The notes: generated by a model from the sequence alone, not told the origin. Shown: positions 18,646-29,869, counted from the stretch's first letter. The stretch is 64,000 nucleotides of DNA from Salifodinibacter halophilus (GCA_012999515.1 JABEEB010000001.1:1364001-1428000), one strand, 5' to 3'. Numbers and translations: made by a program.

Positions 18646-20772
18646 TTAGACAGCAACGTAGTCGTCTGTAGCAGCCGTCCAGCGCTCGATTAGGGCTTCG
18701 GCTTCGCGCGGATGGTAGGCCAATACGTCATCGGCCTGCCGTGCGGCCGATTCGGCCAGTGCCTGATCACGACCAAGATCGGCGATACGAAAACTGGCCG
18801 CGCCGGTCTGGCGCGTACCGAGCACCTCACCCGGCCCACGCAAGGCCAGATCGGCACGCGCGATTTCGAAGCCATCGCCTGTATCGCGCAGTGCGATCAA
18901 ACGTTGGCGCGCGGTCTCCGACAACGGCGGCTGATAAACCAGCACACAATGGCTCGCCACCGAGCCGCGGCCAACCCGCCCGCGCAGTTGATGCAACTGG
19001 GCAAGTCCAAGCCGCTCGGCATTTTCAATGATCATAAGCGATGCATTGGGCACATCGACACCAACTTCGATGACCGTCGTGGCCACAAGCACGTCGATCA
19101 TGCCGCTCGCGAAATTGGTCATGACATTTTGCTTGTCGGTGTTGGCCAAACGGCCGTGGGCCAGCCCAATCCGTGCATTCGGCAGCGCTTGTGCCAGAAG
19201 GTCGGCACTGGCTTCGGCAGCTTGGGCCTCGAGCTTATCGCTGTCTTCGATCAACGTGCAGACCCAGTAGACTTGGCGGCCGTCGGCCACGGCACGGCCA
19301 ATGCGCTCGATGATCTCGTCACGCCGCGTGTTCGGCAATGCCACGGTGGCGATCGGCGTGCGCCCCGGCGGCAACGTATCGATCGTCGAGGTATCGAGAT
19401 CGGCATAGTGGCTCATGGCCAGCGTACGCGGGATGGGCGTAGCGGTCATGATGAGCTGGTGCGGACGTGTCGTGGCGCCGGCCTGATTGGTCAACGCCAA
19501 TCGCTGGTCGACACCGAAGCGGTGCTGTTCGTCGACCACGCACAACCCGAGCCGCCCAAAATCGACGCCTTTTTCGAACAGCGCGTGAGTACCTACCGCC
19601 ACACCAGCCGACCCGGCGGCAATCGTTTGAGCCACTTCGTCCGAACGCGCGCGTTTACCGGTCACGCGCCAGACAGCCACGCCCAGCGGTTCCAACCAGG
19701 CAGACAGGGTCTCGTAATGTTGCTGGGCCAGCATTTCCGTGGGCGCCATCAACGCGGCCTGCCAGCCATTTTCAACGGCGGTTAGCACCGCCGCCGCCGC
19801 AACCACGGTCTTCCCGGAACCGACATCTCCCTGCAATAGCCGAAGCATCGGATGGGCGACCGCCATGTCGGCTAGAATCTCACCGATCACACGCCGCTGC
19901 GCATCGGTTGGCGCAAATCCCAGTTGGTCGAACAACGGCGCTAAGCCGCGTCCAGCGTCACCGAGCCGGGGGGCAGCGTAGCCTCGCACCTGTTGGCGGC
20001 GCGCGCGTAGTTGCAGTTGATGAGCCAGCAATTCCTCGAATGCCAAACGGGCAACCGCGGGATGCTGCCCGTCGATTAGTGCGTTGCAGTCAGCCTGAGC
20101 CGACGGCGCGTGGATCAGACGCAGCGCGTCCGCGGGAGACTGCTTCCCCCAGCCGACGGCCAGGTCCGCAGGCAGCTGGTCAGGCCAAAAGCCGGGCTTG
20201 GCCAGCGCGTCCAGCGCCTGATCAACGAGTCCTCGCAACCGTTTTTGCGTTAAACCGGCCGTGGCGGGATAGACCGGCACCAAGGCCGGCTCGAACGCCT
20301 GCCCTTCTTCACGACCGGCGACGAACTCAATCTCCGGGTGCACCATCTCGACCCCAAAGCCACTCGCACGCGGCTGGCCGAAAAGACGCAGCCACGCACC
20401 GGAGGTGAATCGAGCTTGCTGACTAGGCGAAAAATGAAACAGACGAATAAGCAGGTGACCGCTATCGTCTTCGGCATCGACACATAAGCTGCGCCGGCGG
20501 CCAATCCGCACATCGGCATTGATTACACGCACGAGCACCAACGCCGGCTCACCAGCGACTAACTGGCGCACCGGCGTTAGTTGGGTGCGGTCTTCATAGC
20601 GAAGCGGTCGGTGCAGTAGTAGATCGCCGACGCTGACAATACCGAGCGCGGTCAGTCGCTCGGTAAGCTTCGGCCCGACACCGGCCAGTGTCTGGACGCT
20701 ATCGCTAGCCCGGCATGGACGGCCGGGATCCGCCTTGGCCGATTTCGTATTAGCCGATGACGAGGATGGCAT
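18646..20772 (-). CDS. recG: ATP-dependent DNA helicase RecG
   Basis: About 708 residues. It remodels stalled replication forks and Holliday junctions. The N-terminal wedge/OB region is followed by helicase motifs: [17 protein letters not shown] (Walker A), [12 protein letters not shown], the DEQH-type Walker B ([13 protein letters not shown]), [12 protein letters not shown], and [16 protein letters not shown] plus QLRGRVGRG in the second RecA-like lobe. No start codon exists in frame after the ridA stop before the conserved part, so ATG 20772, overlapping ridA by 23 bases, is chosen. Part of gmk-rpoZ-spoT-ridA-recG. Confidence 0.96.
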   Translation of the reverse strand: MPSSSSANTKSAKADPGRPCRASDSVQTLAGVGPKLTERLTALGIVSVGDLLLHRPLRYEDRTQLTPVRQLVAGEPALVLVRVINADVRIGRRRSLCVDAEDDSGHLLIRLFHFSPSQQARFTSGAWLRLFGQPRASGFGVEMVHPEIEFVAGREEGQAFEPALVPVYPATAGLTQKRLRGLVDQALDALAKPGFWPDQLPADLAVGWGKQSPADALRLIHAPSAQADCNALIDGQHPAVARLAFEELLAHQLQLRARRQQVRGYAAPRLGDAGRGLAPLFDQLGFAPTDAQRRVIGEILADMAVAHPMLRLLQGDVGSGKTVVAAAAVLTAVENGWQAALMAPTEMLAQQHYETLSAWLEPLGVAVWRVTGKRARSDEVAQTIAAGSAGVAVGTHALFEKGVDFGRLGLCVVDEQHRFGVDQRLALTNQAGATTRPHQLIMTATPIPRTLAMSHYADLDTSTIDTLPPGRTPIATVALPNTRRDEIIERIGRAVADGRQVYWVCTLIEDSDKLEAQAAEASADLLAQALPNARIGLAHGRLANTDKQNVMTNFASGMIDVLVATTVIEVGVDVPNASLMIIENAERLGLAQLHQLRGRVGRGSVASHCVLVYQPPLSETARQRLIALRDTGDGFEIARADLALRGPGEVLGTRQTGAASFRIADLGRDQALAESAARQADDVLAYHPREAEALIERWTAATDDYVAV

Positions 20773-21145
20773 CGGCCTCGACCGCGGCGCCTTTCGGCAA
20801 TTCGGCGACCCCGATCGCCGCGCGCGACGGGTACGGCTCGGCCAGCCGCTCGGCCATGACCTCGTTAACCACACCAAAGCCCGACATATCCGTCAGATAG
20901 ATCCCGATACGCACGGCATCCGACAAACTACCGCCGGCCGCCGCTGCGATCGCCTCGAGACTATCGAAAACGCGCTCTGTCTGGGCGCGGAGATCGCCTT
21001 CGACGAGTGCGCCGGTAGCCGGGTCAAGTGGGATTTGACCGGAGACGTAAACCGTCTCGCCAACGGCAAACGCCTGGCTGTATGGACCGATTGCGGCGGG
21101 CGCATTGTCCGTATTGATGGGACGCTGGGCGGTAGAGTTCGACAT
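20750..21145 (-). CDS. ridA: RidA/YjgF enamine/imine deaminase
   Basis: A 131-residue trimeric YjgF-family protein that hydrolyses reactive 2-aminoacrylate and related enamines. It shows [11 protein letters not shown] (about 15-25), VSGQIPLDP (about 33), and the C-terminal signature [22 protein letters not shown] with the substrate-binding Arg. ATG 21145 is used because the upstream in-frame extension has no homology. Lies between spoT and recG. In many gammaproteobacteria this slot holds trmH or ridA. Confidence 0.94.
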   Translation of the reverse strand: MSNSTAQRPINTDNAPAAIGPYSQAFAVGETVYVSGQIPLDPATGALVEGDLRAQTERVFDSLEAIAAAAGGSLSDAVRIGIYLTDMSGFGVVNEVMAERLAEPYPSRAAIGVAELPKGAAVEADAILVIG

Positions 21146-21203
21146 TGCAGATAATCCGACGGTAAATGACGGGCCTATTCTAGGCCGTGTTAACAACCAC
21201 GGC

Positions 21204-23363
21204 CTAGCGTCGTTCGACTTTTTCGACGCCACGCACGCTGCGCAATTGGCGCATCAGGCGCGCTAGATGTCGCCGATCGGTAACAGAGACGAGAAACTGG
21301 ATCGGTAGCACGGCTTCTCGGCGTTCCGGAAACGACATATCGTCGATAGTACAGTCCGCTTCGGCAACCTGGGCGGTCAGCGTCGCCAGCAGACCACGCC
21401 GATCACGCGCGGTGACGCGGACTTCGACCTGGTACTCGCCACTCACGTCATCCGCCCAGGTCAACTGAACGCGATCGGCCGACGCCCCTTGGCGCGCGGA
21501 AAACGTGCACCCCGTGCGGTGCACAACCAGGCCACGGCCGACACTGGCCTGGCCGTGAATGGCATCGCCGGGTAGCGGATGGCAACACCTACCGAATTCC
21601 ACGACCAGGCCTTCGGTGCCCTGGATGGCTAACGGTTTCTGTCGGCGCTCTTCTTGATCGGCCGCGTCGTCGGATAAAAAATGCCGCGCCACCAGCGGTG
21701 CGAGTCGCTGACCAAGACCAATTTCGGTGTATAAATCGTCGAGCGACGCCACGTCCATCTGGGCCAGACCGTGCTCACGATCTGCCTTCGAAAGTTTCTT
21801 CAATGACAGATCAAGGTCAGCCAGGGCGCGCTCAAGTAGACGCTGGCCAAGCCGTGCTGCCTTGTCGGCGCGTTGATTCTTCAAAAACGCACGCACGCCG
21901 TTGCGTGCCTTGGCAGATTTTAGAAAATGCAGCCAGGCGGCATTGGGCCGCGCGTGCCGGGCAGTGATGACCTCGATCGTCTGACCGGATTCGAGCTGCG
22001 TATTCAGCGGCGCAAGCGCGCCGTCGATACGGGCCGCCACGCAACTATTGCCGAGTTCGGTATGCACCGCATAGGCGAAATCGACCGGCGTTGCCCCTTT
22101 GGCTAAACGAATAATACGGCCTTTGGGTGTGAAGACGTAGACCTCATCTGGAAACAAATCCAACCGCAGGTTGTCGACAAACCCCTGACTATCACCGGAT
22201 TCGGTTTCAAGTTCAGCCAGATCGCCAAGCCAGGCGTTGGCATCGAGACTGCCGATCTTGGCTGCTTGTTCGCCAAGCTTGTACTGCCAGTGGGCAGCCA
22301 CGCCGGATTCAGCGATCTGATCCATCTCGCGGGTGCGAATCTGGATTTCGAACTTCAGTCCACCGTGGGCGACAACCGTGGTGTGCAGCGATTGATAGCC
22401 GTTCAGCTTCGGGGTGGCGATGAAATCGTTGAAATATTCGGTTATCGGCCGGTACAGATGGTGGGCGATCCCCAGCACCCGATAACATTGGTCAACGTTA
22501 TCGACGATGATACGCACGCCATAGAGATCAAAAACGTCGAGAAAACGACGCTTTTTACCCTGCATCTTGCAGTAGATGCTATAGAGGTTTTTGCGTCGGC
22601 CGGTCACACTGGCATTAATGCCTTCGGCCGCACTCGAACTGCTCAGCCGTTCCTCGATCTCCCGGAGCAGCGATTTGCGGTCTCCAGCAAGCGAGCGGCT
22701 GGCGCGCGACAACACTTGGTATCGGCTGGGATGGAGATTGGCAAACCCCAGCTCCTCGAGCTGTTCTCGCATCCGGTTAATGCCGAGCCGGCGCGCGATC
22801 GGCGCATAAATCTCGAGTGTTTCCCGGGCGATTTCGGCACGCTTGGCCTTGGACATCCCGTCGAGCGTCTGCATGTTGTGCAGCCGATCGGCAAGTTTAA
22901 TCAGAATCACCCGCAGGTCGCGGGTCATGGCCAGCATCAGCTTGCGGAAACTCTCGGCGTTGGCCTCGGCCCGGCTATGAAACTGAGCCCGATCGAGTTT
23001 GCTAACGCCGTCGACCAACTCCGCGACGTGGCTGCCGAAACGCGCGTCGACTTCGTCACGCACTGCGTCGGTATCTTCGATGACGTCGTGGAGGATGGCC
23101 GCCACTAGCGTGGTCACATCCAAGCGCATTTCGGCGAGGATGCGGGCCACCGAGAGTGGATGGTAAATATAGGCTTCGCCGGTCTGGCGGTACTGTCCGG
23201 CGTGTTGCGACGCGCCAAACTCGTAGGCCTGGCGGACGGTGGCAATCGACGCGTCCGGCAGGTAATTTTTCAGATAAACCGCGAGCGAATCGATACCACG
23301 GCTTTTAGAAATCCGGTTCTCGCGGATGCGGGAGGTAACACGGGAAATGCTGGGTAGCGGCAT
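21204..23363 (-). CDS. spoT: Bifunctional (p)ppGpp synthetase/hydrolase
   Basis: 719 residues. Domain order is an HD hydrolase ([18 protein letters not shown] near residue 90), a RelA/SpoT synthetase ([33 protein letters not shown] near residue 310), TGS ([25 protein letters not shown]), and a C-terminal ACT domain. The intact HDVIEDT metal site supports hydrolase activity, and the synthetase motifs also look intact. Controls stringent-response alarmone levels. Separated from upstream rpoZ by a hairpin and followed by ridA after 58 bases. Confidence 0.96.
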   Translation of the reverse strand: MPLPSISRVTSRIRENRISKSRGIDSLAVYLKNYLPDASIATVRQAYEFGASQHAGQYRQTGEAYIYHPLSVARILAEMRLDVTTLVAAILHDVIEDTDAVRDEVDARFGSHVAELVDGVSKLDRAQFHSRAEANAESFRKLMLAMTRDLRVILIKLADRLHNMQTLDGMSKAKRAEIARETLEIYAPIARRLGINRMREQLEELGFANLHPSRYQVLSRASRSLAGDRKSLLREIEERLSSSSAAEGINASVTGRRKNLYSIYCKMQGKKRRFLDVFDLYGVRIIVDNVDQCYRVLGIAHHLYRPITEYFNDFIATPKLNGYQSLHTTVVAHGGLKFEIQIRTREMDQIAESGVAAHWQYKLGEQAAKIGSLDANAWLGDLAELETESGDSQGFVDNLRLDLFPDEVYVFTPKGRIIRLAKGATPVDFAYAVHTELGNSCVAARIDGALAPLNTQLESGQTIEVITARHARPNAAWLHFLKSAKARNGVRAFLKNQRADKAARLGQRLLERALADLDLSLKKLSKADREHGLAQMDVASLDDLYTEIGLGQRLAPLVARHFLSDDAADQEERRQKPLAIQGTEGLVVEFGRCCHPLPGDAIHGQASVGRGLVVHRTGCTFSARQGASADRVQLTWADDVSGEYQVEVRVTARDRRGLLATLTAQVAEADCTIDDMSFPERREAVLPIQFLVSVTDRRHLARLMRQLRSVRGVEKVERR

Positions 23364-23407
23364 ACCCCTAATGTAGGACGTCGCGCGGTTACACGCTACC
23401 CGGTTCT

Positions 23408-23432
23408 AAAGGCCGCTAGGTCAGCGGCCTTT
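23408..23432 (-). terminator. Hairpin between rpoZ and spoT
   Basis: A perfect 10-bp stem, AAAGGCCGCT paired with AGCGGCCTTT around a five-base loop, starting 15 bases past the rpoZ stop. Its arms end in AAA/TTT, so the T-tract is short. It may be a weak or partial terminator separating rpoZ from spoT. Confidence 0.65.
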
Positions 23433-23447
23433 AAAACGTCAGCGACG

Positions 23448-23867
23448 CTAACTCTCGGATTGGTCGCTCGCCTGACCCTGTGTGCCTTCGCTCGCGCTGG
23501 CTTCGTTCGACGAGCTTTGTGCGCCCTTGGCGGCAGACCCGCCGCCCAATTCGCTTTCGAGATCTTCGAGCGGTTTGCCGCTGGACAGCTCGTCGGCCTC
23601 AAGCTCTTCCGGCGTGGGACCCGGCGGCTGCGGCGGCGTATCGGAGCTCGGCATAACTGGCGGCAGATCAGTCTTTTCCAGAACGCCGTTGTCGACATGA
23701 CCGGCCGCGATTTCTCTTAGCGCCATCACTGTCGGTTTGTCTTCTTCCCAGTCCAGCGTCGCATCGGCGCCACGCGCCAATTGCCGTGCCTGTTTACTGG
23801 CCACAGCGGTCAACTCGAATTGATTGCCGAGCCGCGCCATGCAGTCTTCGACGGTTACTCGTGCCAT
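23448..23867 (-). CDS. rpoZ: DNA-directed RNA polymerase omega subunit, with long acidic tail
   Basis: 139 residues. The first 60 or so (MARVTVEDCMARLGNQFELT ... KPTVMALREIAAG) are the canonical omega fold, which helps assemble beta-prime into RNA polymerase. Omega proteins usually end near residue 80-90. Here a Pro/Ser/Glu-rich low-complexity tail runs from about residue 68 to the end, with no stop or frameshift visible. Gene order gmk-rpoZ-spoT is conserved, although the gmk-rpoZ gap is 184 bases, enough for its own promoter. Confidence 0.93.
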   Translation of the reverse strand: MARVTVEDCMARLGNQFELTAVASKQARQLARGADATLDWEEDKPTVMALREIAAGHVDNGVLEKTDLPPVMPSSDTPPQPPGPTPEELEADELSSGKPLEDLESELGGGSAAKGAQSSSNEASASEGTQGQASDQSES

Positions 23868-24051
23868 CGATCAATACCTCGTTAGTTAGCCCTATATTGT
23901 AGCGCTTTCCGCCGCGCGTATAAACAACATCAGGGCATCGTCAAGCACCCACCGGGCACCGGCGGTTTTTAAACGCGGTCCCGTTTTAAGGCGCGTGCCA
24001 CCGGCACACACAAATATGCTGCTATCAATCATTGTGCCTGTGGCGGCAGGT

Positions 24052-24660
24052 TCAACCATCAACCACACGATCCAGCGCGCCCAGTGCGCGTCCGAACGAA
24101 TCATTGGCAATGACATGATCGAACTCATCGGCATGCGCAAGCTCCTCGTCGGCTTCGGCCAGCCGGTGCGCGATGGCTGTCTCGTCCTCGGAGCCACGCG
24201 CACGCAGACGAGCCTCCAGCTCGTCCCGATCCGGCGGCCGAATGAAGATCGTGACGGCATCCGGAGCCTTCGCACGCACTTGGCGCGCGCCCTGCCAATC
24301 GATATCGAGCATGACGTGCTCGCCCGCTGTCAGACCACGCTCGGTCTCGGCCAACGACGTGCCGTAATAACGATCGAAAACGCGGGCGTATTCAAGAAAC
24401 GCACCGCGCTCGATCATCGACTCGAAGGTCGCTTCGTCGACGAAGAAATAGTCACGACCATCGACCTCACCCGGCCGGGGCGCGCGGGTCGTGTGCGAGA
24501 TGGAAAAACGTGCGGGTTGGCCGCGCTCGACCATTCGGTCGATCAGGGCCCGCGTCAGGCTGGTCTTACCGCCGCCTGAAGGCGCCGAGATAACGACAAG
24601 CTGGCCGCGCGCCGTTCCGTTACCGTCAGCCACCGGCGTGTCGATCCCACTATTGCTCAA
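24052..24660 (-). CDS. gmk: Guanylate kinase
   Basis: About 202 residues. Phosphorylates GMP to GDP. P-loop ISAPSGGGKTSL (about 24-35), SISHTTRAPRPGEVDGRDYFF and MLDIDWQGARQV are characteristic. Start TTG 24660 gives a normal-length protein and lies 26 bases after the yicC stop. The in-frame extension to 24819 lies inside yicC and is not supported. The gene follows yicC in the same direction. Confidence 0.95.
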   Translation of the reverse strand: MSNSGIDTPVADGNGTARGQLVVISAPSGGGKTSLTRALIDRMVERGQPARFSISHTTRAPRPGEVDGRDYFFVDEATFESMIERGAFLEYARVFDRYYGTSLAETERGLTAGEHVMLDIDWQGARQVRAKAPDAVTIFIRPPDRDELEARLRARGSEDETAIAHRLAEADEELAHADEFDHVIANDSFGRALGALDRVVDG

Positions 24661-24686
24661 TCCATTGTTCCCAGGGTTGTTCGAAA

Positions 24687-25550
24687 TTACTCGAGATTCT
24701 GCGCCTGTTCGCGCATCTGCTCGACCAGGGTCTTCGCCTCCACCGTGTGTGCCGTGACGGTGTGGTCCTGCGTTTTGGAACCAATCGTGTTGACCTCGCG
24801 CATCAGCTCCTGCAGCCAAAAATCGAGTCGCCGCCCGATCGCACCGTCAGCGGCCAGCGTCTGGGCAATCGACTCGCGATGGCTATCGATGCGATCGAGT
24901 TCTTCGGCCACATCCATACGCTGCGCTGCGAGTGCGACTTCCTGCTCGAGCCTGGCCGGATCGGTCTGGATATCCAGCGCGTCGAGTCGGCGCTTGAGCC
25001 GATCACGTAGCGTTTGTTCGATGGCCGGCACATTGTCGCGAATCGCAGCGGTGTGGTCAGCCAGCTCGGTCAGTCGCTCGCGCACCATCGCGACTAATCT
25101 TTCGCCCTCGCTGTGACGCCGTTCTCGGACCGCATCGAGCGCCTCGTCGAGCGCGGCCAGAACTTCATCTTGCAACGCGTCGGCGTCGACGGCCGCACGC
25201 TGGACCACGCCTGGATAGTTCAGGAGCGCGAGCGCATCCGGTGCATCGCAGTCGATTACTTTGTCGCGCACCTGCTCGAGGGCTGTCGCCACGGTTTCAA
25301 GGCGACTTCGGTCGAGGGTGATGTCAGTTTTGCCGGCGGCCGCTTCCAGGCGAATAGATACATCCACACGCCCGCGGGCCAACCGCTGACCAACACGCTC
25401 GCGCACGCTTGCTTCCAGTGACTCAAGTCCATTATCGAGCTTGGGCGTGCACTCGAGGTGACGATGATTCACGGTGCGCACTTCGACGGCAATGACGCCG
25501 GTCGACGATTCCCGACGCTGGCGGGCAAATCCGGTCATGCTATGGGCCAT
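24687..25550 (-). CDS. yicC: YicC-family endoribonuclease
   Basis: About 287 residues. The N-terminus MAHSMTGFARQ and SVRERVGQRLARGRVDVSI match the YicC N-terminal domain. The C-terminal DUF1732 part includes EEL(D)RI.SH and LDFWLQELMREVNTIGSK. Members cleave or promote decay of some RNAs. Two ATGs (25562 and 25550) are possible, and 25550 fits the family N-terminus. Upstream of gmk, divergent from rph. Confidence 0.93.
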   Translation of the reverse strand: MAHSMTGFARQRRESSTGVIAVEVRTVNHRHLECTPKLDNGLESLEASVRERVGQRLARGRVDVSIRLEAAAGKTDITLDRSRLETVATALEQVRDKVIDCDAPDALALLNYPGVVQRAAVDADALQDEVLAALDEALDAVRERRHSEGERLVAMVRERLTELADHTAAIRDNVPAIEQTLRDRLKRRLDALDIQTDPARLEQEVALAAQRMDVAEELDRIDSHRESIAQTLAADGAIGRRLDFWLQELMREVNTIGSKTQDHTVTAHTVEAKTLVEQMREQAQNLE

Positions 25551-25680
25551 AATTATGCTCACGCGAGCGCGAAACTATTAGCGCCGAGTCTACGTGACAG
25601 CGCGCCTCTTTAGAACGCCCGGCGACAACCGGCTACACTGCTACACTCCACAGCATTGCCAACTAGCGGAATAGTAAACA

Positions 25681-26406
25681 TTGAGTGAACGCCCCAGCGG
25701 CCGGATGGTCGACGATCTACGAGCAATCGAGTTACAGCGCGGTTTTACCCAAAACGCCGATGGCTCGGTGCTGGTCTCCTTCGGCAATACTCGGGTCATC
25801 TGCACCGCCAGCGTCGAAGAGCGCGTGCCGCCCTGGCTACGTGGCACAAACCGTGGGTGGCTAACCGCCGAATACGGTATGTTGCCGGGGTCGACGGGTG
25901 AACGAACCGGGCGCGAAGCTGCGCGTGGCAAACAAGGCGGCCGCACGGTGGAAATCCAGCGGCTAATCGGCCGTAGCCTACGCGCCGTGCTCGACCTCGA
26001 AGCGTTCGGCCCACGCACGATCACGATCGACTGCGATGTTATCCAGGCCGACGGCGGCACACGCACAGCCTCGATTACCGGTGGCTATGTCGCACTGGTG
26101 GACGCGGTGCAAAAGCTCATGGCGCGCGGCCGGCTCAAATCGAACCCGATACACGGCCAGATTGCCGCGGTCTCGGTCGGCATCTATGCGGGACAACCAG
26201 TTCTCGATCTCGACTACGCGGAAGACTCACGTGCCGAAACCGATATGAACGTGGTTATGAACGAAGCTGGCGGCTTTATTGAAATACAGGGCACGGCCGA
26301 AGGGCACGCTTTCACACGCGCCGAATCCGATGCGCTGCTCGATCTCGCGACCAGCGGCAACCAGGCTCTGATCGCGCACCAAAACCAAGTGCTGGCCGAC
26401 GGCTGA
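25681..26406 (+). CDS. rph: Ribonuclease PH
   Basis: 241 residues. A phosphorolytic 3'-5' exoribonuclease that trims tRNA 3' ends. Motifs: [11 protein letters not shown] and [18 protein letters not shown] at the N-terminus, [32 protein letters not shown] (phosphate site) and [19 protein letters not shown] at 25681 is the start that keeps the conserved SGR segment. Divergent from yicC with about 130 bases between, and followed by rdgB after five bases. Confidence 0.95.
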   Translation: MSERPSGRMVDDLRAIELQRGFTQNADGSVLVSFGNTRVICTASVEERVPPWLRGTNRGWLTAEYGMLPGSTGERTGREAARGKQGGRTVEIQRLIGRSLRAVLDLEAFGPRTITIDCDVIQADGGTRTASITGGYVALVDAVQKLMARGRLKSNPIHGQIAAVSVGIYAGQPVLDLDYAEDSRAETDMNVVMNEAGGFIEIQGTAEGHAFTRAESDALLDLATSGNQALIAHQNQVLADG

Positions 26407-26411
26407 CAACC

Positions 26412-27011
26412 ATGTCCACCCCGGCAACCTGGGTCCTGGCCTCCGCCAATAAGGGCAAGGCCGCGGAGATGCACACGATGCTGGCCGGACACGACATCAC
26501 GCTGGTGTCGATGGCCGAATTCGATGTTGCATCCCCCGCGGAACAGGCCATCACATTCGTCGAAAACGCACTCACCAAGGCGCGCACGGTGGCCAAGGCT
26601 ACCGGCCGCCCCGCGCTTGCTGACGACTCCGGGTTATGTGTCGATGCACTCGGTGGCGCCCCCGGTATTTACTCGGCACGTTATGCCGGGGTACACGGTG
26701 ACGACGACGCCAACAACGAACGGCTTCTCAACGAGCTGGCCCACGTCTCCGAATCCGAGCGCACCGCCGCATTCCACGCCACGATTGTCGTCTGTCAGAG
26801 CGAGAACGACCCAGCGCCTCTGATCGCGCAGGGCGTCTGGCGCGGGCATATCGCCACCACCGCGCGCGGCGATCACGGCTTTGGCTACGACCCACTTTTC
26901 ATCGACCGTCAGTCGGGCCTCGGCGCGGCCGAGATGACGCCCGAGCTAAAAAACCAGCGCAGTCACCGGAGCCGGGCGTGCCGACGACTTCTAGAGCTGC
27001 TCGATGACTGA
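26412..27011 (+). CDS. rdgB: dITP/XTP pyrophosphatase
   Basis: A 199-residue Ham1-family enzyme that removes non-canonical purine NTPs. ASANKGKAAEM (residues 10-20), the catalytic block ALADDSGLCVDALGGAPGIYSARYAG (in part), and the C-terminal HGFGYDPLF with the trailing SHRSRA are all present. Lies between rph and hemW in a tight plus-strand operon. Its stop lies within the first codons of hemW (8-base overlap). Confidence 0.95.
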   Translation: MSTPATWVLASANKGKAAEMHTMLAGHDITLVSMAEFDVASPAEQAITFVENALTKARTVAKATGRPALADDSGLCVDALGGAPGIYSARYAGVHGDDDANNERLLNELAHVSESERTAAFHATIVVCQSENDPAPLIAQGVWRGHIATTARGDHGFGYDPLFIDRQSGLGAAEMTPELKNQRSHRSRACRRLLELLDD

Positions 27012-28206
27012 TCCGGCGCGCGCGCCATCACCGGCACTATCGCCCACGCACGACCGCCGCCTCGACGTGCCATTGGCTGCGTATATCCACCTACCATGGT
27101 GCGTCCATAAATGCCCGTACTGCGATTTCAACTCGCACCGCGCCCCGGATAACCTGCCAGAGACAGCGTATATCGACGCGCTGATTAGCGATTGGGCCTT
27201 GGCCAGCCGCGATGAAGTGCGATCGATCGAGTCGATCTATATCGGCGGTGGCACGCCAAGCCTGTTTTCCGGCGCATCGATCGAACGACTACTGACGGCG
27301 ATCGACGACACACTCGGCCTGGCCAATGGCTGCGAGATCACCATGGAAGTCAATCCCGGCACCAACAAGCGCGGCGCATTCGCCGATTGGCGAGCTGCCG
27401 GTGTCAACCGCGTATCACTAGGCCTTCAGTCGCTCAACAACGCGCACCTGGCCCAGCTCGGCCGTATCCACGACGCCGCGGCCGCGCGCTCAGCAGTTAC
27501 AGACGCCCGTTCCGCTGGTTTCCAGCGGATCAACTGCGACCTGATGTTCGGCCTGCCGGACCAGACCATCGACGAAGCCGCAGCCGATCTCGACGCCGTG
27601 CTGGCACTGGCACCGAGCCACGTTTCCTATTATCAATTAACGTTCGAGCCGGGCACGCCGTTCTACAAGCAACCACCGGCACGGATCGATGACGACGGCC
27701 TCGCTGCGATGGCCGACGCCGGCGCCGAGCGCCTGACCGAAGCCGGCCTCCACCGCTACGAAATATCGGCGTTTGCCGAAACCGACGCATTCTGCCGGCA
27801 TAACGATCATGTCTGGCGCTTCGGCGATTATCTGGGCATCGGCGCCGGCGCGCACGGCAAACAGACCTGCGCCGATGGCCGGATAGAGCGCACCGCTCGC
27901 TTACGCTGGCCGACTGGTTACCAAGCCGCGGCCGGGAGCACGCGTGCCGTGGCCGAATCACGCTGGCTTGCAGCCAATGACGCCTGGTTCGAATGCCTAC
28001 TGGGCGGCCTCCGGCGACCAGCGGGCATCGCCCGCGCCGACTTCGAGCCACATACCGGCCTGTCGTGGGAGAACCTGCTGACAACGTGCCAGCGCCAGAT
28101 CGAGCAGGGCCTGTTGACTGCGAGCGACGAGCGTCTGACGACAACGCCCGTAGGCTGGCGCTATCTCGACAGCATCCTTGCCGAACTGGTGCCAAGCGAA
28201 TCATGA
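27004..28206 (+). CDS. hemW: HemW, heme chaperone radical-SAM protein
   Basis: 400 residues, radical-SAM fold. Cluster motif CVHKCPYCDF (Cys32, Cys36, Cys39 area), IGGGTPSLF, EVNPGT, and the HemW-type segment FCRHNDHVWRFGDYLGIGAGAHG. HemW was long annotated as a coproporphyrinogen III oxidase-like protein but acts as a heme chaperone. The short N-terminal extension before the SAM domain is Pro/Ala-rich. Translationally coupled to rdgB upstream and to the CPXCG gene downstream (ATGA). Confidence 0.94.
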   Translation: MTDPARAPSPALSPTHDRRLDVPLAAYIHLPWCVHKCPYCDFNSHRAPDNLPETAYIDALISDWALASRDEVRSIESIYIGGGTPSLFSGASIERLLTAIDDTLGLANGCEITMEVNPGTNKRGAFADWRAAGVNRVSLGLQSLNNAHLAQLGRIHDAAAARSAVTDARSAGFQRINCDLMFGLPDQTIDEAAADLDAVLALAPSHVSYYQLTFEPGTPFYKQPPARIDDDGLAAMADAGAERLTEAGLHRYEISAFAETDAFCRHNDHVWRFGDYLGIGAGAHGKQTCADGRIERTARLRWPTGYQAAAGSTRAVAESRWLAANDAWFECLLGGLRRPAGIARADFEPHTGLSWENLLTTCQRQIEQGLLTASDERLTTTPVGWRYLDSILAELVPSES

Positions 28207-28391
28207 ACGAAGACATCGACATTGACTGCCCCTACTGCGGCGAGACAAACGCGCTGACTGTCGATGTGCTCGCCGGCGAGCAGCAGTTTACCGAAGACTG
28301 CGTGGTGTGCTGTCAGCCCATTGCCGTCCGGGCGTCAGCCGATCCAGAAAACGGGGTCACACACCTGGTGGCCGAACCCGAAAACACCTGA
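28203..28391 (+). CDS. CPXCG motif-containing cysteine-rich protein
   Basis: 62 residues. The N-terminal knuckle CPYCGET (residues 9-15) and the second pair CVVC (about 33-36) form a likely zinc-binding site of the CPXCG family (function unknown). ATG 28203 overlaps the hemW stop as ATGA. This tight coupling, and the short length typical of the family, support the short reading over an upstream in-frame extension into hemW. Confidence 0.85.
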   Translation: MNEDIDIDCPYCGETNALTVDVLAGEQQFTEDCVVCCQPIAVRASADPENGVTHLVAEPENT

Positions 28392-28506
28392 TCCAACTAG
28401 CACCGGGTAGCGATTGATGCCGCTCGGTCGTATCATCGACGGCTCAAAATGCTATCTGCGGTGCCCATACAGGCACCCAAACCACCGTCGCGTCAGGAGA
28501 TAAACC

Positions 28507-29802
28507 ATGGCCGATAACTACACGCTTTCCGGGTCGAACTCGACCGACGGCACCGAGCTCCCGCACGTCGAGCCCACACTCGGTACACCGGCGGTGGACG
28601 TCCGCGGCCTAAATCAGACAGCCGGGGTTTTCACGTTTGACCCGGCATTCACGGCCACCTGTAGCTGTGAATCTGACATCACCTTTATCGACGGCGCAAA
28701 TGGCCAACTGCTGTATCGCGGTTACCCAATCGATCAGCTCGCCGCAAACGCCTCGCACCTCGAAGTCAGCTATCTGTTGATCAACGGCGAATTACCTTCG
28801 CGTACGCAAATGGATCAATTCCGCGAGTCGATCACGCATCACACGATGCTCAACACCTCGCTAATGAATTTCTTCGATAGCTTCCATTACGATGCCCATC
28901 CAATGGCGATGATGACTGGCATCGTCGGATCGCTGGCGGCCTTCTATCACGACACTACCGACATCCACGATCCCGAACACCGCGAAACCTTCGCGCATCG
29001 AATGATCGCGAAGATACCCACGATCGCGGCCGCAGCTTACAAACATTCGGTCGGCCAGCCGATCATGAGCCCGCGCAATAACCTCGGCTATACATCCAAT
29101 CTACTTCGGATGATGTTCGCGGTACCCGCAGAAGACTACGAGGTCGATCCAGTGGCATCAAAGGCGCTGGAAGTCTTGTTCATGCTGCACGCCGACCACG
29201 AGCAAAACGCCTCGACTTCGACCGTGCGCATGGCCGGATCGACCGGCGCCAACCCCTACGCCGCGCTGTCGACCGGCATCGCGGCGCTCTGGGGCCCTGC
29301 CCACGGCGGCGCCAACGAAGCCGTGCTGAACATGCTCAACGAAATTGGCGACGCTTCAAACGTCCCGGAATACATTGAAAAAGCCAAGGATAAAAACGAC
29401 CCGTTCAAACTTATGGGCTTCGGCCACCGGGTCTACAAGAACTTCGATCCCAGAGCCCTAGTTATCCGGGACTACTGTCATCAAGTGCTCGATCACTACA
29501 ATAATCAAGGCAACGAACGGCTGTTCGACTTAGCCCGTGAACTAGAACGCGTCGCACTCGAAGACGACTACTTCGTCGAGCGCGCACTGTATCCAAACGT
29601 CGATTTCTATTCCGGCATTATTTACGCAGCGCTTGGCATCCCAACCAACATGTTCACGCCGATGTTCGCGATCGCACGCACGGTCGGTTGGAGCGCACAC
29701 TGGATGGAGATGATGAACGATCCAGGCACCCGGATCGCCCGGCCACGACAGGTGTACACCGGCTACACCCAGCGCGACTACGTGCCAACCGATAAGCGCT
29801 AG
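28507..29802 (+). CDS. gltA: Citrate synthase
   Basis: A 431-residue type II citrate synthase that condenses oxaloacetate and acetyl-CoA. Catalytic residues are visible: His in [11 protein letters not shown], His in [10 protein letters not shown] and FGHRVYKN, and Asp in PNVDFYSG. The C-terminus includes the usual [16 protein letters not shown]. An AGGAGATAAACC Shine-Dalgarno precedes ATG 28507. The 115-base upstream gap has its own small hairpin (GGTGCC/GGCACC) and probably the promoter. Followed by a hairpin after the stop. Confidence 0.97.
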   Translation: MADNYTLSGSNSTDGTELPHVEPTLGTPAVDVRGLNQTAGVFTFDPAFTATCSCESDITFIDGANGQLLYRGYPIDQLAANASHLEVSYLLINGELPSRTQMDQFRESITHHTMLNTSLMNFFDSFHYDAHPMAMMTGIVGSLAAFYHDTTDIHDPEHRETFAHRMIAKIPTIAAAAYKHSVGQPIMSPRNNLGYTSNLLRMMFAVPAEDYEVDPVASKALEVLFMLHADHEQNASTSTVRMAGSTGANPYAALSTGIAALWGPAHGGANEAVLNMLNEIGDASNVPEYIEKAKDKNDPFKLMGFGHRVYKNFDPRALVIRDYCHQVLDHYNNQGNERLFDLARELERVALEDDYFVERALYPNVDFYSGIIYAALGIPTNMFTPMFAIARTVGWSAHWMEMMNDPGTRIARPRQVYTGYTQRDYVPTDKR

Positions 29803-29843
29803 CGCACAGCGCCTCCATACCGAACAAACCGGGTACTGACCGT

Positions 29844-29869
29844 ATCGCCGCGGGAATGGCCGCGGCGAT
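29844..29869 (+). terminator. Hairpin downstream of gltA
   Basis: ATCGCCGCGG pairs with CCGCGGCGAT around a six-base loop, 42 bases past the gltA stop. The downstream sequence TCATTCAAATG is only weakly T-rich, so it may be an imperfect intrinsic terminator or an RNA-stabilising stem. Confidence 0.6.

Noticed and set aside
18712-19785. Long plus-strand frame opposite recG
   Set aside because: It mirrors recG, which has all helicase motifs. Long antisense frames are expected in GC-rich DNA.
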